This document shows, in pieces, positions 1 through 5,515 of a DNA stretch of 6,648 bases (its first letter is position 1; each line of letters starts with the position of its first letter). The stretch comes from Bacteroidales bacterium UBA1237 (GTDB lineage Bacteria; Bacteroidota; Bacteroidia; Bacteroidales; UBA932), in the NCBI GenBank assembly GCA_002308935.1, contig DBWN01000133.1, positions 1-6,648 on the forward strand. The letters run 5' to 3'. The notes under the pieces are model-generated. The model saw only the letters and a program-made list of their open reading frames with translations. It was not told the DNA's origin and ran no database searches. A program made the position numbers and the translations under genes.

Positions 1-509
1 GCCCCATGAGCCTGGAGGGCTGATTTACGGTAGGAATCCGCAAAAAGCACAGTCAACGGGCCGGTCTGAGGGGCTTCCAGGACAGAATCCGCCAATGCCC
101 TTAACGCTTCAGTATTTCCGTCTTTCCTGAAAGAACGTATCCGGTATAAGACATCATTCGAAGGAGTGCCTTTGGCACCTGGTCCGTACTCGTCCCCTTC
201 GGCGGCGTCAACATCCACGAAAACAGTACCGGACTCCAGAATGAAGTCCTGAAGCTGGAAGTCATCTTGATACAGGTAAACATGGACAGGTCCCGTCACT
301 TTGGGATGAAACTCGAATGAACCGTCCTTGACGGTAGTTGTCCCTACAATTTTGCAGTTGTTCCATCCATCCTGCAGTTCGAGTCTGGAACCGTCAGGAA
401 CGCCTTTGATGTTTCCTTTGACCACACAGTAGTCAGAAGAAGAATCGCATCCGCTCAATCCTATGACAAGTGATGTCAGAGCGGTAAGTAATAGTTTCGT
501 TTCAGTCAT
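1..509 (-). CDS. DUF4369-domain lipoprotein, probable TlpA/thioredoxin-like family (C-terminus beyond left edge)
   Basis: Reading from the ATG at 509 toward position 1 gives 169 open codons with no stop, so the gene continues off the left edge. Residues 1-21 form a lipoprotein signal peptide: a hydrophobic stretch, then the lipobox GLSGC with acylated Cys21. Residues about 28-101 match the DUF4369 beta-sandwich pattern (GNIKGVPDGSRLEL, then TVKDGSFEF, then FILESGTVFVDVD), followed by GTPSND at 114-119, a motif typical of what follows DUF4369. In Bacteroidota this domain usually precedes a C-terminal AhpC/TSA or thioredoxin-like domain, so the full protein is probably an envelope thiol-disulfide lipoprotein. 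That C-terminal domain is not visible here, so the redox role is inference. The start is supported by the signal peptide and a TAGATTTG element 31 bases upstream. The gene is divergent from the acetyltransferase gene. Confidence 0.85.
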   Translation of the reverse strand, partial: MTETKLLLTALTSLVIGLSGCDSSSDYCVVKGNIKGVPDGSRLELQDGWNNCKIVGTTTVKDGSFEFHPKVTGPVHVYLYQDDFQLQDFILESGTVFVDVDAAEGDEYGPGAKGTPSNDVLYRIRSFRKDGNTEALRALADSVLEAPQTGPLTVLFADSYRKSALQAHG

Positions 510-539
510 GGTTTTATCAGTAGTATTATTTGTTCGGTA

Positions 540-547
540 CAAATCTA
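540..547 (-). promoter_or_regulatory. Bacteroidota -7 promoter element for the DUF4369 lipoprotein
   Basis: The minus strand reads TAGATTTG, an exact match to the Bacteroidota primary-sigma -7 consensus TAnnTTTG, placed 31 bases upstream of the ATG at 509. No good -33 TTTG is seen at the usual 19-21 base spacing, so the assignment rests on the -7 element and its position. Confidence 0.6.
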
Positions 548-619
548 TAAATTTATTTTCTTATTGTCCACTGAATCGGGACCAAATCACAATTATTTCC
601 TTTTCAATTCATATAGTCG

Positions 620-627
620 TATATTTG
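620..627 (+). promoter_or_regulatory. Bacteroidota -7 promoter element for the GNAT acetyltransferase
   Basis: The plus strand reads TATATTTG, an exact TAnnTTTG match, 62 bases upstream of the ATG at 690. A convincing -33 TTTG is not present at 19-21 bases. Transcription from here would begin near 633-635. That places the transcript start after an alternative ATG at 564 and supports the downstream start at 690. Confidence 0.6.
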
Positions 628-689
628 ACCGTAGATCCGTTCCGGAGAACATCCGTCTACATTGGTGTAAGCAATTATCTACAAAGAAA

Positions 690-1172
690 ATGGGAGCATT
701 CACTATCAGGCCTGCGAGACCCGAAGAGGCAGGGGTCGTCCTCGATCTTATAAAGAAACTTGCCGTATACGAGAAATGCGAGAATGATGTCGTCGCTGAT
801 GAGGACACCATCCGCAATTCGCTTTTCGTGGAGCATTCCGCGGAAGTGGTTTTCGGGGAGGAAAACGGGTCGGTGGTCGGTTTCGCGCTGTACTTCCATA
901 ATTTCTCCACCTTCGTCGGACGTAAAGGGATGTACGTGGAGGATCTGTTCATCCTCCCCGAAAAAAGGGGACTCGGCTACGGGACGGCGCTCCTCAAATA
1001 CGTCGCAAAACTCGCCGTGGAAAGGAACTGCGGCCGCATGGAGTGGATCTGTCTTGACTGGAACTCCCCCGCCCTGTCGCTATACCGTTCCATAGGCGCA
1101 CACCCTCTTTCCGACTGGACTGTCCAGCGTATGGACGAAAAGACCCTGAAAGAATTCGCGCAATCGCAATAA
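690..1172 (+). CDS. GNAT family N-acetyltransferase, spermidine/spermine (diamine) acetyltransferase-like
   Basis: This 160-residue protein transfers an acetyl group from acetyl-CoA to a primary amine. The substrate is probably a polyamine, thialysine or similar small amine. It follows the SSAT pattern along its length: FTIRPA at 4-9, the helix LIKKLAVYEK at 20-29, the strand YVEDLFILP at 82-90, the acetyl-CoA pyrophosphate loop RGLGYG at 93-98, and WNSPALSLYRSIGA at 124-137. Tyr132 corresponds to the catalytic tyrosine of SSAT-like enzymes. I chose the ATG at 690 rather than the in-frame ATG at 564 for three reasons: family members begin right before xxIRPA, the extra 42 residues look like translated intergenic DNA, and the TATATTTG promoter lies at 620-627. 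It is the only intact plus-strand gene and is probably monocistronic and cytoplasmic. Substrate specificity cannot be read from sequence. Confidence 0.9.
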   Translation: MGAFTIRPARPEEAGVVLDLIKKLAVYEKCENDVVADEDTIRNSLFVEHSAEVVFGEENGSVVGFALYFHNFSTFVGRKGMYVEDLFILPEKRGLGYGTALLKYVAKLAVERNCGRMEWICLDWNSPALSLYRSIGAHPLSDWTVQRMDEKTLKEFAQSQ

Positions 1173-1217
1173 GCCTTCCTTCCCCTTCAGGAAAAGAATC
1201 ACTGCCGGTCGCTGACA

Positions 1218-1901
1218 TCAGAGCCTGAGATTACCTCTACGTGCCGTATTCTCCAGCAGTGTGACCGGAATTATGCGTTTGACGGCATCAACTAAGGCGT
1301 TCAGTTTCGCATCGTGGATGTAGTCGGCGCGTATGATAAGGGAAATGGACCGGGTCGGTACAGGGTCGACGATGGGACGAAGACATTCCTGCTAGCTGTA
1401 CATTATCAGGTCCGTATGGGTTTCCGGGACGATGGTGATTCCGCCGTTGTCATTGACGACCTGGATCAAAGTACCGACCCTTCCGCCTTCGAAGAGTCTT
1501 TCATAAGTGATGTTGCCGTCTTTAAGATCCGAAGGGTCCAGTTGTCTGAGTCCGTCCCGGATGATCCACATCGGTTGTCCGAGAACGGTTTCAAGCCTTA
1601 CGTTTTCCTGGGCATAAACGGGATTGCTGGGTGAGACATAGGCCATGAAGCGTTCTTGGTATAAAGGAATCTCAAAGAAATCCGTTTCGTGAACCGGTCC
1701 GGACAGTATGCCCATATTGATTTCCGCCTTCCGCAATTTGTCTTTGATCGTATCGGTGAGCATCTATTCAGTCTGCAGGGATATGGCTGGAGACTTCTCG
1801 CCTATGTACTTGAAAAGACCGGGGACCAGCACCGGAGCCACAGTTGAAATGATTCCTATCTTCAAAGGCCCTGAGAGGATCTCCTTCTCAGAGCGGGTCA
1901 T
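1218..1901 (-). pseudogene. oxyR (remnant): Decayed OxyR/LysR-type regulator: effector domain only, two in-frame TAG stops
   Basis: One reading frame from 1901 to the TGA at 1218-1220 encodes the linker and the whole substrate-binding domain of an OxyR-like LysR regulator. Recognisable pieces are LSGPLKIGIISTVAPVLVPG, then MLTDTIKDKLRKAEINMGIL, then FFEIPLYQERFMAYVSP, VNDNGGITIVPETHTDL and RSISLIIRADYI. The frame is broken by TAG at 1764-1766 and TAG at 1392-1394. These fall where related proteins have charged residues, so each could be a single-base change of GAG or AAG. The roughly 75-85 residue N-terminal winged-helix DNA-binding domain is absent. In the segment that should carry the redox motif GHCLRDQ (about 1515-1568) the frame reads RDGLRQLDPSDLKDG, so both expected cysteines are missing. 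Nothing suggests a functional product. Nearby genes end in TAG (3589, 6023), which argues against recoding of TAG. Confidence 0.85.
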
Positions 1902-1960
1902 CTCTGCGCCGTGTTCATATTGCGGCGCGGTCCGCCGTCGATTATAATTATCTTTTTCAT
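1898..1960 (-). pseudogene. N-terminal stub of a flavodoxin-like NAD(P)H/FMN reductase
   Basis: The ATG at 1960 opens a 20-codon frame beginning MKKIIIIDGGPRRNMNTAQ and ending at TGA 1898-1900. The first beta strand followed by a GxPRxNxNT loop is the FMN-phosphate-binding start of the Flavodoxin_2/NADPH-dependent FMN reductase family, whose proteins usually have about 170-210 residues. Everything after the loop is gone. The next recognisable sequence, in another frame, is the OxyR remnant, so the two genes appear joined by a deletion near 1898-1905. The stub starts 21 bases after the stop of the 68-aa membrane protein gene and could be its former operon partner. The family call rests on a short but characteristic motif. 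Confidence 0.6.
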
Positions 1961-1981
1961 AGTGAACTTGTTGAAAGTCTA

Positions 1982-2188
1982 TCAGTGTTCATTCTTTTTG
2001 TCCTTCCTTATTTCCAAATACATGGAAAGAGCCAGAAGAAGTTGTGAAACCAACCCGCACCATAAGCTGATCCTGCCCAGTACATCAACATCATCCCGCG
2101 TATCTTGGACAATAAGAAGAATGCAGAAGATGACTGAGAGGGCGATGAAAAGCCCGAAGAAGAAATGCAGGAGTTTACGTTTGCTCAT
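1982..2188 (-). CDS. Small two-TM membrane protein of unknown function (68 aa)
   Basis: I do not recognise a family. The protein has a basic N-terminus (MSKRK), a hydrophobic segment at about 8-28, a short acidic loop (DTRDDVD, 29-35), a second hydrophobic segment at about 37-58, and a charged tail RKDKKNEH. By the positive-inside rule both ends should face the cytoplasm. It follows the CPBP protease gene by 82 bases on the same strand and precedes the flavodoxin stub by 21 bases. No TAnnTTTG element lies in front of it, although a 12-bp perfect palindrome is centred about 18 bases upstream of the ATG. Similar-sized two-TM proteins lie at 3589-3810 and 6023-6232, but I see no clear sequence similarity among the three. 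Confidence 0.65.
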   Translation of the reverse strand: MSKRKLLHFFFGLFIALSVIFCILLIVQDTRDDVDVLGRISLWCGLVSQLLLALSMYLEIRKDKKNEH

Positions 2189-2200
2189 ATATTCTTGAAT

Positions 2201-2212
2201 TTATGATCATAA
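2201..2212. repeat. Perfect 12-bp palindrome upstream of the 68-aa gene
   Basis: TTATGATCATAA reads identically on both strands and lies 13 bases before the ATG at 2188, where a dimeric regulator could bind. It may also be chance in an AT-rich gap; no second copy was noticed in the window. Confidence 0.35.
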
Positions 2213-2270
2213 TAAGCTGAACTTCCGGCAAGATGCAGTCTCATGTATCGACTCTATCTATGGCTCTGGT

Positions 2271-3062
2271 TCAGTGTTTCTTAAGCCCTTTCACCAACAA
2301 TAGTACTCCAATAACTGCCAGCACCGCACTTGCTATCGCGATTTTATAATCAGGGATGAAAAATGCAGGAAACTCGCTTGCCTGTACCTCCCCCAACCCA
2401 AGAAAGGAAAAGACCCCATACAAAGTGCCGGTCAGATTGCCGCCGGCATGAAGGAGGATGGCATACCAGATGTTCTTTGAGAAAAGGAACACCAGTCCAT
2501 AAAGCAGGCCTCCGACGGAAGCTCCGACAAAGTTTCTCACATGAAGAAAGCCGAAGAGCACCGCCATCAACACGCAGACAAACAGGCGTGTCCCAAAGCG
2601 GCGGAAGGGCGGGATGGACAGATGACGGAAGCACAGTTCTTCTAGAACGGGAGCAAGGAATACCGCATGTACTCCAGCCAACAGATCTTCTCTCATTTCG
2701 TCTGCGGTAGAAGTGAGCAGTTCCGTCTGTACAGGATGATCCAGAAGCGTGATCCCATAAACTAGCATTTCTTTCAGCAGCAGAACCGAAGGTGCCAGAA
2801 GCAGCACCCCCGCCACTTCCGGGAGAGATGGAATCTTCAGCGAGAACTGACGGGACTCCGGATAGATCTTTCTTTGCAGAGGGATCGCGACGAAAAGAGT
2901 CAGAAGGATGGCCCCCAATGTAATGATCCACCCGGCAGCCTCATTCGGAAACGAACCGTCACCGTCAGCTGTAGGCAGCGCTGTAAGATAGATGAGCGCT
3001 AAACCGTAACAGACGGAAAAGACCGGCACAAGCGGCTTGAGGATATTAGCGGCTTTGGACAT
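2271..3062 (-). CDS. CPBP family intramembrane glutamic endopeptidase
   Basis: This 263-residue, multi-pass protein belongs to the CPBP (CaaX protease and bacteriocin-processing, formerly Abi) family of membrane-embedded proteases. The three family motifs are present in order: EELCFR at 141-146 (EExxxR, with the catalytic Glu pair and Arg), FGFLH at 170-174 (FxxxH), and HAGGN at 205-209 (HxxxN). Hydrophobic segments lie at about 10-30, 43-62, 83-105, 128-140, 157-175, 181-195 and 240-258, consistent with a polytopic inner-membrane protein. The ATG at 3062 is the first start after an in-frame stop 27 bases upstream. The gene lies 86 bases after the small lipoprotein gene. CPBP members process prenylated proteins, bacteriocins or other membrane substrates. 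The substrate here is unknown, and nothing nearby looks like a bacteriocin precursor. Confidence 0.9.
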   Translation of the reverse strand: MSKAANILKPLVPVFSVCYGLALIYLTALPTADGDGSFPNEAAGWIITLGAILLTLFVAIPLQRKIYPESRQFSLKIPSLPEVAGVLLLAPSVLLLKEMLVYGITLLDHPVQTELLTSTADEMREDLLAGVHAVFLAPVLEELCFRHLSIPPFRRFGTRLFVCVLMAVLFGFLHVRNFVGASVGGLLYGLVFLFSKNIWYAILLHAGGNLTGTLYGVFSFLGLGEVQASEFPAFFIPDYKIAIASAVLAVIGVLLLVKGLKKH

Positions 3063-3148
3063 CAGTCCTTTTTCCCAAAATGTCTTCTATAAAGGCCTGC
3101 TGCTCCCCTGCTCCCGTAGTCCATCAGGATCGGGTACGGAAGGGCCTG

Positions 3149-3505
3149 TCAATTCTTGTCAAGGTAATCGAACAAATCAATGGTTCCGGCTTCGCTTTCG
3201 ATGTCAAGAGCAGGAACATACTCCACAATTCTCGTGGAACCGCTTTTTTTGTCGACATAGAAATTCACCAGAGCTCCGGTATAACTGCGGAATACTACCT
3301 GATAAGCGGAATCCGTCTCTTCCCCCATCTCGACGCTCATGATGGAGGGATTCTCTACCGCTACGCTCCAGTCATATTCGCTATGGCAATAGTTGCTTAC
3401 TCCTTGGTATGCCTGTTGGGCCGTAATCATGCCCTTCTGTGAGTTCGAACCGCATGAGGACAACAACAAGGCGGTCAAAAACAATGAAAAGAAAATGCGT
3501 TTCAT
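3149..3505 (-). CDS. Small lipoprotein of unknown function (118 aa)
   Basis: Residues 1-18 are a lipoprotein signal peptide (MKRIFFSLFLTALLLSSC) with lipobox LSSC and acylated Cys18. The mature part is about 100 residues. It begins with an AQQAYQGVSNYC helix-like segment, then alternating strands that include YQVVFRSYTGALVNFYVD and KKSGSTRIVEYVP, and ends with an acidic DIESEAGTIDLFDYL tail. The helix-then-strands layout recalls small PepSY-like folds, but that is only an impression and I assign no family. The gene sits between a two-TM small protein and the CPBP protease on the same strand, with gaps of 83 and 86 bases. A large hairpin lies in the upstream gap and no TAnnTTTG element does, so transcription may come from the promoter at 3836-3866. 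Confidence 0.75.
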   Translation of the reverse strand: MKRIFFSLFLTALLLSSCGSNSQKGMITAQQAYQGVSNYCHSEYDWSVAVENPSIMSVEMGEETDSAYQVVFRSYTGALVNFYVDKKSGSTRIVEYVPALDIESEAGTIDLFDYLDKN

Positions 3506-3531
3506 GAAATAATTATTTAATCACTCGGAGT

Positions 3532-3573
3532 ACGGATACCCAAGGCTTATGAGACCATAATCCTTTTATCCGT
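3532..3573 (-). terminator. Two-tier hairpin between two minus-strand genes (terminator or attenuator)
   Basis: The outer arms 3532-3538 (ACGGATA) and 3567-3573 (TATCCGT) pair perfectly. The inner arms 3544-3551 and 3556-3563 (GGCTTATG/CATAATCC) pair with one mismatch around a four-base loop. It begins 16 bases after the stop at 3589 and ends 27 bases before the ATG at 3505. No T-run follows on either strand, so a classic intrinsic terminator is not proven. A processing or leader structure is equally possible. Confidence 0.45.
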
Positions 3574-3588
3574 CTTCCTCTATCTGCT

Positions 3589-3810
3589 CTATTGATCTTC
3601 CCCGCCATTTTTGGGACCCTTTGAAAGAAGGATATACAGTAAACCGGCCAACCCGAGGATTACGACAGAAACAGCGGCGAAAATGAAGAATTCCCTCCAG
3701 GTCCAATGTCTACCGGCGATAAGCGTCATCGGCGGGCAAATCACTATGTAAAGGCATATCCAGATCACGACCGGTTTTATCAGACTCTTCTGATGCTTAT
3801 TCAGGCCCAT
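3589..3810 (-). CDS. Small two-TM membrane protein of unknown function (73 aa)
   Basis: I do not recognise a family. The N-terminus is basic (KHQKSLIK), followed by a hydrophobic helix at about 14-32, a short polar loop with GRHWTWRE at 33-40, a second helix at about 41-62, and a hydrophilic tail KGPKNGGEDQ. The tryptophan/arginine-rich loop would face the periplasm if both ends are cytoplasmic. The ATG at 3810 is preceded by the best two-part promoter in the window (TTTG, 19 bases, TATATTTA), which implies a leader of roughly 20 bases and supports this start. The gene ends with TAG and is the first of a run of same-strand genes that continues to the lipoprotein and CPBP protease. Confidence 0.7.
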   Translation of the reverse strand: MGLNKHQKSLIKPVVIWICLYIVICPPMTLIAGRHWTWREFFIFAAVSVVILGLAGLLYILLSKGPKNGGEDQ

Positions 3811-3835
3811 ATGGCATGTACGGATTTATTGTTTG

Positions 3836-3866
3836 TAAATATAAGCACATTCCGCAACAAGTCAAA
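3836..3866 (-). promoter_or_regulatory. Bacteroidota promoter for the 73-aa membrane protein
   Basis: On the minus strand a -33 TTTG (3863-3866) is followed after exactly 19 bases by TATATTTA (3836-3843), a 7/8 match to TAnnTTTG. The spacing is within the 19-21 bases typical of this sigma factor. The ATG at 3810 lies 25 bases downstream of the -7 element. Confidence 0.65.
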
Positions 3867-3890
3867 AACGTACAAGAGGGCGGATCGGCT

Positions 3891-4091
3891 TCAGTCGTCT
3901 TCTTCAAGAATGAAGATGGCGTCGGCAGGTTTACCGAAGTAACGGGCGATCTTCAATGCCAGAACTGCTGAAGGGACATATCCTCCGGCTTCTATGGAAT
4001 TGATGGTCTGCCGGCTCACACCTACAGCTGTGGCGAGATCCTGCTGGGTGATATCCTTTATCGCCCGTTCAACTTTTACTGTGTTTTTCAT
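3891..4091 (-). CDS. Small XRE/Cro-type HTH transcriptional regulator (66 aa)
   Basis: This is a single-domain DNA-binding protein of the short XRE family, resembling YgzD/YozG-type regulators. The five-helix HTH fold covers residues 1-58: QQDLATAVGVSRQTINSIEAG at 16-36 holds helices 2 and 3, with recognition helix SRQTINSIE at 26-34. VPSAVLALKIARYFGKPADAIF follows at 39-60, and the tail is acidic (LEEDD). The ATG at 4091 overlaps the stop of the upstream membrane protein gene as ATGA, so the two are almost certainly translationally coupled. The alternative upstream ATG at 4250 would add 53 residues read out of frame through the membrane gene, so I reject it. Small XRE regulators paired with a membrane protein often control their own operon. 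Autoregulation here is inference. Confidence 0.9.
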   Translation of the reverse strand: MKNTVKVERAIKDITQQDLATAVGVSRQTINSIEAGGYVPSAVLALKIARYFGKPADAIFILEEDD

Positions 4092-4534
4092 TTCACGGAC
4101 CTCCTGATGCTTTTCATCGTCATGTTGAACTTGATGATATACACGAAATAAAACAGGTAAAGTGCAGCAAGGGAAAATCTCAGGAATTCCAGCCCCATGA
4201 TAAAAAGGATACCGAAAGCAAGAACGAACGTGGTGAACCATAAACTCCATACGAAAGACTGCATCCTTATCTGGCCGGTCATCTCATCCTCGTCCTTTTC
4301 ACGGGACAAAGCTATGAAAGAAAGGGAAACAAGAAGCCCCATCATCCCAAGTTCAGTGAAGAGGTCTGCACTGCCACTATAGAAAAAGCCGTCACCTATG
4401 GCTATCCATGGGATTACGACGGACGGAAGTTTTATGTCGAACAGGAGACAGAGGCACAGAAGCGCAAACGGCAGAAGAATCAGCATTCCAATCTTTTTGT
4501 AATGATATGGAAGAAGATAATCACGTGTTTTCAT
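4088..4534 (-). CDS. Multi-pass membrane protein partner of the XRE regulator (148 aa)
   Basis: The protein starts MKTRDYLLPYHYKKIG, followed by hydrophobic segments at about 15-32, 62-76, 93-114 and 117-136. A further apolar stretch lies near 38-47, and the tail is basic (MKSIRRSVK). An acidic/basic cytoplasmic loop, SREKDEDEMTGQIR, lies at 77-90. I cannot name a family with confidence; the arrangement resembles DUF2178-like membrane proteins encoded with short XRE regulators. I place the start at 4534 rather than the in-frame ATG at 4594. The promoter -33/-7 pair spans 4564-4595 and would put 4594 upstream of the transcript start, and residues 1-20 of the longer form look like non-coding sequence. 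The stop overlaps the regulator start by four bases (ATGA). Confidence 0.8.
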   Translation of the reverse strand: MKTRDYLLPYHYKKIGMLILLPFALLCLCLLFDIKLPSVVIPWIAIGDGFFYSGSADLFTELGMMGLLVSLSFIALSREKDEDEMTGQIRMQSFVWSLWFTTFVLAFGILFIMGLEFLRFSLAALYLFYFVYIIKFNMTMKSIRRSVK

Positions 4535-4563
4535 ATGGCTGTCATTTTTAACATTGTCGGCCA

Positions 4564-4595
4564 CAAATGTAAAAACAATTTTCCAATATGTCAAG
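4564..4595 (-). promoter_or_regulatory. Bacteroidota promoter of the membrane protein/XRE operon
   Basis: The minus strand carries CTTG (4592-4595) as -33, a 20-base spacer, then TACATTTG (4564-4571), an exact TAnnTTTG -7. Transcription would start near 4557, about 23 bases before the ATG at 4534. This decides the start codon of the operon's first gene. Confidence 0.75.
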
Positions 4596-4636
4596 TAGAT
4601 TTTACATTATCAACAAAGAATACATTTTTGTGAAGC

Positions 4637-4677
4637 AAAAAAGTCCATGCCGACGAGAAAAGTCCCGAAGGCATGGA
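4637..4677 (-). terminator. Intrinsic terminator of the DUF1349 lipoprotein gene
   Basis: On the minus strand the arms TCCATGCC (4677-4670) and GGCATGGA (4651-4644) pair perfectly over 8 bp. Within the 18-base loop an inner stem CGGGA/TCTCG with one G-T pair closes a four-base CTTT loop. One base later comes a run of six T (4642-4637). The hairpin starts about 80 bases after the stop at 4758, as expected for a Rho-independent terminator. Confidence 0.8.
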
Positions 4678-4774
4678 TAAGATCATCACCGCCAAATTGA
4701 ATCGGTCCGTCTTGGGCGGATCAAGCGAGATGGATATACTGACAAAGGAAAAGACAATCAGTCTCCCATCCTGA
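4673..4774 (+). pseudogene. Possible C-terminal remnant of a DUF6933-like gene (33 codons)
   Basis: A short plus-strand frame contains AKLNRSVLGGSSEMDIL. This resembles the C-terminal NRSxLGxMxDM signature that I recall from DUF6933-type proteins. It lacks everything upstream, its first codons fall inside the terminator hairpin, and its end overlaps the 3' end of the lipoprotein gene on the other strand. No promoter is convincing, although TAGATTTT at 4596 is a 7/8 -7 match. It may be a decayed gene end or pure coincidence. Confidence 0.2.
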
Positions 4775-5495
4775 AATCTCCTACATTGTCATTGGAGAGA
4801 GACAGTCCTTCAAAAGTCGATACGCATTCTTCCGCCTGGGGCGCCTGGCTGCTGATTCCTATATAGAGCACATCCGGATAAGAATTCTCATAAAGGCGTA
4901 CCATCTGCCAGGACTTGCCGTCCAGAGAGAAGTAACTGGCTATGGTATGAGTGTCACTGCTGATCTTGAAATAAACCGACTTCGCAGGATCAACTACATC
5001 GTGGTTGTTGTCATCGCTGGTGCCCAGGGTCCTGACACTTACGATGCGGTGCTCGCCATGGTCGCCCTGTTCAAAACAAAGCTTCTGCCAAAGGGAAGCA
5101 TTGGCATATACGAAGAACGAACCGGCATTGTACAGCCCTCCTTCTGACAGGAAGCCTGAAGTGACTTTGGATGTCAATGTAAATGGCTTAGTGTTGTCGA
5201 CTTCAGTCAGCAGGATGGCGGCATCGTCTTGAGTGAGTTTGCCCTCATTAGGGTCCTTGAAGTAGTCGGAATACGGAATGGCACGGAAGGTGACAATACC
5301 ATCCGCTTCAGAAACCTGCTTTTCCGCACCGTTGATTGACTTTGTGAAATGAATGCCTCCGAGAGTGACGTCACAATCGGCCAGTTCAGGGGTCTGTACC
5401 TCTTGCTGATCCGTTGAAGATTGCTGGGAAGACTTGCTCTGGGAGCATGCTGACAATGTCAGGAGTACCACAAACGCGAATAATAGCTTTTTCAT
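4758..5495 (-). CDS. DUF1349-family lipoprotein (concanavalin-like fold)
   Basis: The protein has 245 residues. Residues 1-17 are a lipoprotein signal peptide (MKKLLFAFVVLLTLSAC) ending in lipobox LSAC with acylated Cys17. A Ser/Gln-rich tether follows at 18-34. Residues about 45-236 follow the DUF1349 jelly-roll pattern: FRAIPYSDYFKDP (70-82), PFTLTSKVTSGF (104-115), YNAGSFFVYANASLWQKLCFE (122-142), a segment around 150-160, then YFSLDGKSWQMVRLY (188-202) and LYIGISSQAP (210-219). DUF1349 proteins have a concanavalin A-like lectin/glucanase fold and often occur with carbohydrate-related genes. No enzyme activity can be assigned. It is probably anchored in the outer or inner membrane facing the periplasm or surface. 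The gene is monocistronic, with a TACCTTTG promoter element 21 bases upstream and an intrinsic terminator downstream. Confidence 0.8.
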   Translation of the reverse strand: MKKLLFAFVVLLTLSACSQSKSSQQSSTDQQEVQTPELADCDVTLGGIHFTKSINGAEKQVSEADGIVTFRAIPYSDYFKDPNEGKLTQDDAAILLTEVDNTKPFTLTSKVTSGFLSEGGLYNAGSFFVYANASLWQKLCFEQGDHGEHRIVSVRTLGTSDDNNHDVVDPAKSVYFKISSDTHTIASYFSLDGKSWQMVRLYENSYPDVLYIGISSQAPQAEECVSTFEGLSLSNDNVGDFRMGD

Positions 5496-5515
5496 GTGAT
5501 TATGAATTTATTCTG

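Noticed and set aside
564..689. N-terminal extension of the acetyltransferase from the ATG at 564
   Set aside because: The extra 42 residues do not fit the family start, and the -7 element at 620-627 would place transcription start downstream of 564.
593..952. Minus-strand ORF of 119 codons
   Set aside because: It is antisense to the well-supported acetyltransferase and Ser/Thr-rich, as shadow frames often are.
1314..1634. Plus-strand ORF of 106 codons
   Set aside because: It is the antisense shadow of the OxyR remnant and has no domain signal or promoter of its own.
2350..2931. Minus-strand ORF of 193 codons inside the CPBP gene
   Set aside because: It is an alternate-frame shadow with Ser/Arg/Pro-rich low-complexity composition. 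The CPBP frame carries all three catalytic motifs.
3114..3139. CCGTA/TACGG inverted repeat between the small lipoprotein and CPBP genes
   Set aside because: It has only five perfect pairs, a large loop and no T-run, so it is too weak to call a terminator.
4092..4250. 53-residue extension of the XRE regulator from the ATG at 4250
   Set aside because: It reads out of frame through the membrane protein gene. The ATG at 4091 fits both the HTH family start and the ATGA overlap.
4535..4594. 20-residue extension of the membrane protein from the ATG at 4594
   Set aside because: It overlaps the -33/-7 promoter elements, so it would lie upstream of the transcript start.
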